Positions 7,069 to 8,399 of a stretch of DNA of 8,399 nt are shown piece after piece. Each line of letters starts with the position of its first letter. Positions within the stretch are counted from its first letter, which is position 1. The notes under the pieces were generated by a model that ran no database searches, was not told where the DNA came from, and saw only the letters and a list, made by a program, of their open reading frames with translations. The stretch spans positions 1 to 8,399 of the forward strand of contig JAAXVZ010000045.1 in assembly GCA_013335235.1 (NCBI GenBank), read 5' to 3'. The stretch comes from Nanobdellota archaeon. GTDB taxonomy: Archaea > Nanobdellota > Nanobdellia > Woesearchaeales > GW2011-AR15. A program made the position numbers and the translations under genes.

Positions 7069-7660
7069 TTCCCAGTTCCCTTAAGTCACGCTTCAATGCC
7101 TCTGCATCCTTGAAAAGTATTCCTCTCATCCCGGCAGACCTGCCCATATTAAGGTAAATCTCTATATCATCGATAAATATGCATTCAGAGGATGCAACAC
7201 AAAGCTTATCTGTGGCTAACTCAAATATCTTCTTTGTGTCCTTTGCTATCCCCAACTCATGTGAGAGCAGGACTGCATCGAAGTATCTTGAAAGCCCAAG
7301 GACTTCGAGTATGAGCGGCTGCTCTTTTACTGAATTCGACACTATCCCTAGCTTATAGTTCTCATGCAGCTTCTGGATTATCTCAACTATGCCTTCATTC
7401 ACCTTGATGTTCTCAGTATAGTCTTTGACCCACAATGCATTCAATCTCTCTTCTGGAATGTCCTTTCCATATGCCCTTGCAAGGTCCTTCCAGAACTCAA
7501 GAAGGGATATCTCTGCCTTGCATAGAGGGATGCACCTATGATTTACATCTATCCAAAACTTCTTCTCATCCGCTGGCCTGAAAAGCTTTAGTACGTCATG
7601 CATAAGTGCATGTGAATCAATTATGACACCGCCGACATCAAAAAGTACCGCTTTTATCAT
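7058..7660 (-). CDS. HAD-superfamily hydrolase, subfamily IA-like
   Basis: A 200-residue soluble protein with all four haloacid-dehalogenase motifs. Motif I is VLFDVGGVII with nucleophile D8, motif II is GIVSNS with S108, motif III is GIAK (K140), and motif IV is FIDD with D164 and D165. A helical cap occupies about residues 15-85. In motif I the second aspartate of the common DxD is replaced by glycine (G10). This FDxGGV form is frequent in YihX-like phosphatases and epoxide-hydrolase N-domain-like members, so it does not by itself mean inactivity, though general acid/base chemistry may differ. The likely reaction is hydrolysis of a small phosphorylated metabolite; the substrate cannot be read from the sequence. 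The gene is divergent from the small membrane-protein gene, convergent with the AMMECR1 gene, and probably leaderless. Confidence 0.9.
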   Translation of the reverse strand: MIKAVLFDVGGVIIDSHALMHDVLKLFRPADEKKFWIDVNHRCIPLCKAEISLLEFWKDLARAYGKDIPEERLNALWVKDYTENIKVNEGIVEIIQKLHENYKLGIVSNSVKEQPLILEVLGLSRYFDAVLLSHELGIAKDTKKIFELATDKLCVASSECIFIDDIEIYLNMGRSAGMRGILFKDAEALKRDLRELGIKI

Positions 7661-7681
7661 TCAAGTAGGCATATCACGCCA

Positions 7682-7691
7682 CTATATAATA
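7682..7691 (-). promoter_or_regulatory. TATA box of the HAD hydrolase gene, leaderless arrangement
   Basis: On the minus strand TTATATA (7689-7683) inside an A+T-rich run is centred 26 bases before the ATG at 7660. No Shine-Dalgarno sequence precedes the ATG, so the transcript probably starts at the initiation codon. Confidence 0.5.
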
Positions 7692-7734
7692 ATATATTGA
7701 GCAATTAATGCATGATGGCTGAATGCTGCGAAAA

Positions 7735-7743
7735 GAATATAAG
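7735..7743 (+). promoter_or_regulatory. TATA box of the small membrane-protein gene, leaderless arrangement
   Basis: GAATATAAG is centred 27 bases before the ATG at 7766 and no Shine-Dalgarno site intervenes. A second A+T-rich candidate, AATATATT at 7691-7698, would give a leader of about 45 bases without a ribosome site and is less attractive. Confidence 0.45.
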
Positions 7744-7765
7744 CTAATATGCAAGAAACTATCCT

Positions 7766-8398
7766 ATGATTCCTGGAAAATTGAAGATCGTCTGCGCCAT
7801 AAATATTGTTCTAGGGATAATAATGGGCGGTCTTTTTGGGTTTGCTGCAATCATAAACCTGCTGGCGGCCTTAGAGAATCCATTATTCAGCATCATTTCG
7901 ATAATCTATGCTTTTGTAGTTGTCGGCTTCGCAATGATAATCTTCGGTTCTGTCCTGATGCTATTCAGGCAGAAAGCCGGATATTATCTGTTGCTTGTGG
8001 CTTGGGTCATCAACACGCCGAACCTTACTTCTGTTGCCGGTCTTATCATATTCCTGTGGATGGCACTCAGCCTTGATATTGTAAGGAACAATCTGGAGGT
8101 ACGCGAGTTCCTGTCCCTTAATGAAGGCCTGCTGGAAAAATCCTGGAAAAAGGCGGACAAAAAATCAGCATCTCCAAAAGCAGGACCGATCCATGACGCA
8201 ATCCAGCCAAAATTAGATGTCCCAAAAAAAACAGAAGCAGAGCCAGCTATCCAGGAATCACCTGAAGATCCAGTGATAAAATATGTCAAAGACTGCAGGG
8301 CTAAGGGGTTTTCAGATGAGCAGATTAAGGCAGCACTGGTTTCAGCTGGCCATGATATTAACTCACTTGAGCCATATTTCAAAAATAACCTGATCTAA
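7766..8398 (+). CDS. Small membrane protein with C-terminal UBA-like helical module
   Basis: A 210-residue protein of unknown function. Residues 5-36, 39-67 and 71-105 are strongly hydrophobic and can hold four transmembrane helices, with a Gly-rich first helix (GIIMGGLFGF). From about 107 it is soluble: a charged stretch, a low-complexity linker rich in Lys, Pro, Ala and Glu (about 125-167), then a compact predicted helical unit (168-207) reading IKYVKDCRAKGFSDEQIKAA and then LVSAGHDINSLEPYF. The pattern, a helix followed by GFSDEQI, a second helix, SAGHD and a third helix, resembles three-helix UBA/CUE-like folds. I recall similar tails on membrane proteins of small-genome archaea. The tail is probably cytoplasmic and could bind a partner protein. 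Start choice rests on the TATA box 27 bases upstream. The stop is complete just before the window end. No neighbour suggests a pathway. Confidence 0.8.
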   Translation: MIPGKLKIVCAINIVLGIIMGGLFGFAAIINLLAALENPLFSIISIIYAFVVVGFAMIIFGSVLMLFRQKAGYYLLLVAWVINTPNLTSVAGLIIFLWMALSLDIVRNNLEVREFLSLNEGLLEKSWKKADKKSASPKAGPIHDAIQPKLDVPKKTEAEPAIQESPEDPVIKYVKDCRAKGFSDEQIKAALVSAGHDINSLEPYFKNNLI

Positions 8399-8399
8399 A

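Noticed and set aside
7984..8382. Minus-strand open frame of 132 codons opposite the small membrane-protein gene
   Set aside because: It is a Ser-rich antisense shadow; the plus-strand frame has membrane helices, a recognisable C-terminal module and a promoter.

Overview
The window looks like a piece of an archaeal chromosome with moderate-to-low GC. It carries RNA polymerase subunit L (Rpo11), an archaeal/eukaryotic-type leucyl-tRNA synthetase, an AMMECR1-domain protein and a dolichol-phosphate-sugar-synthase-like glycosyltransferase. Promoters are archaeal TATA boxes, Arg codons are dominated by AGG/AGA, and Shine-Dalgarno sites read GGTGA. Compact overlapping genes and a small C-terminal helical module on a membrane protein would suit a DPANN-type lineage, but the phylum is inference.

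Left two thirds (1-5231, minus strand): a three-gene operon transcribed leftwards from a TATA box near 5327. Its order is leuS, then a 606-residue polytopic membrane protein resembling GT-C glycosyltransferases, then a GT2 glycosyltransferase that leaves the window at base 1. Both junctions are 4-base ATGA stop/start overlaps, so the genes are probably translationally coupled. The last two fit a surface or lipid-linked glycan pathway: the GT2 would load a sugar on a polyprenyl phosphate, and the membrane protein would use or process such a donor.

Middle (5232-6229): a divergent promoter region, then a 243-residue protein I do not recognise (5374-6105). A short intergenic stretch follows, with a possible stem-loop and the promoter of the next operon.

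Right third (6230-8399): rpoL and an AMMECR1-domain gene form a two-gene operon, again with an ATGA overlap. A HAD-superfamily hydrolase gene faces it from the other strand, and their 3' ends overlap by 11 bases. A divergent small membrane protein with a C-terminal UBA-like helical module ends at the window edge.

The promoters show a pattern. Three first genes (5374, 7660 and 7766) have a TATA box centred 26-27 bases before the ATG and no Shine-Dalgarno site, so they are probably leaderless. leuS and rpoL have leaders with a GGTGA site. I see no tRNA, rRNA, CRISPR array, insertion sequence or large repeat, and no gene-free stretch longer than about 145 bases.
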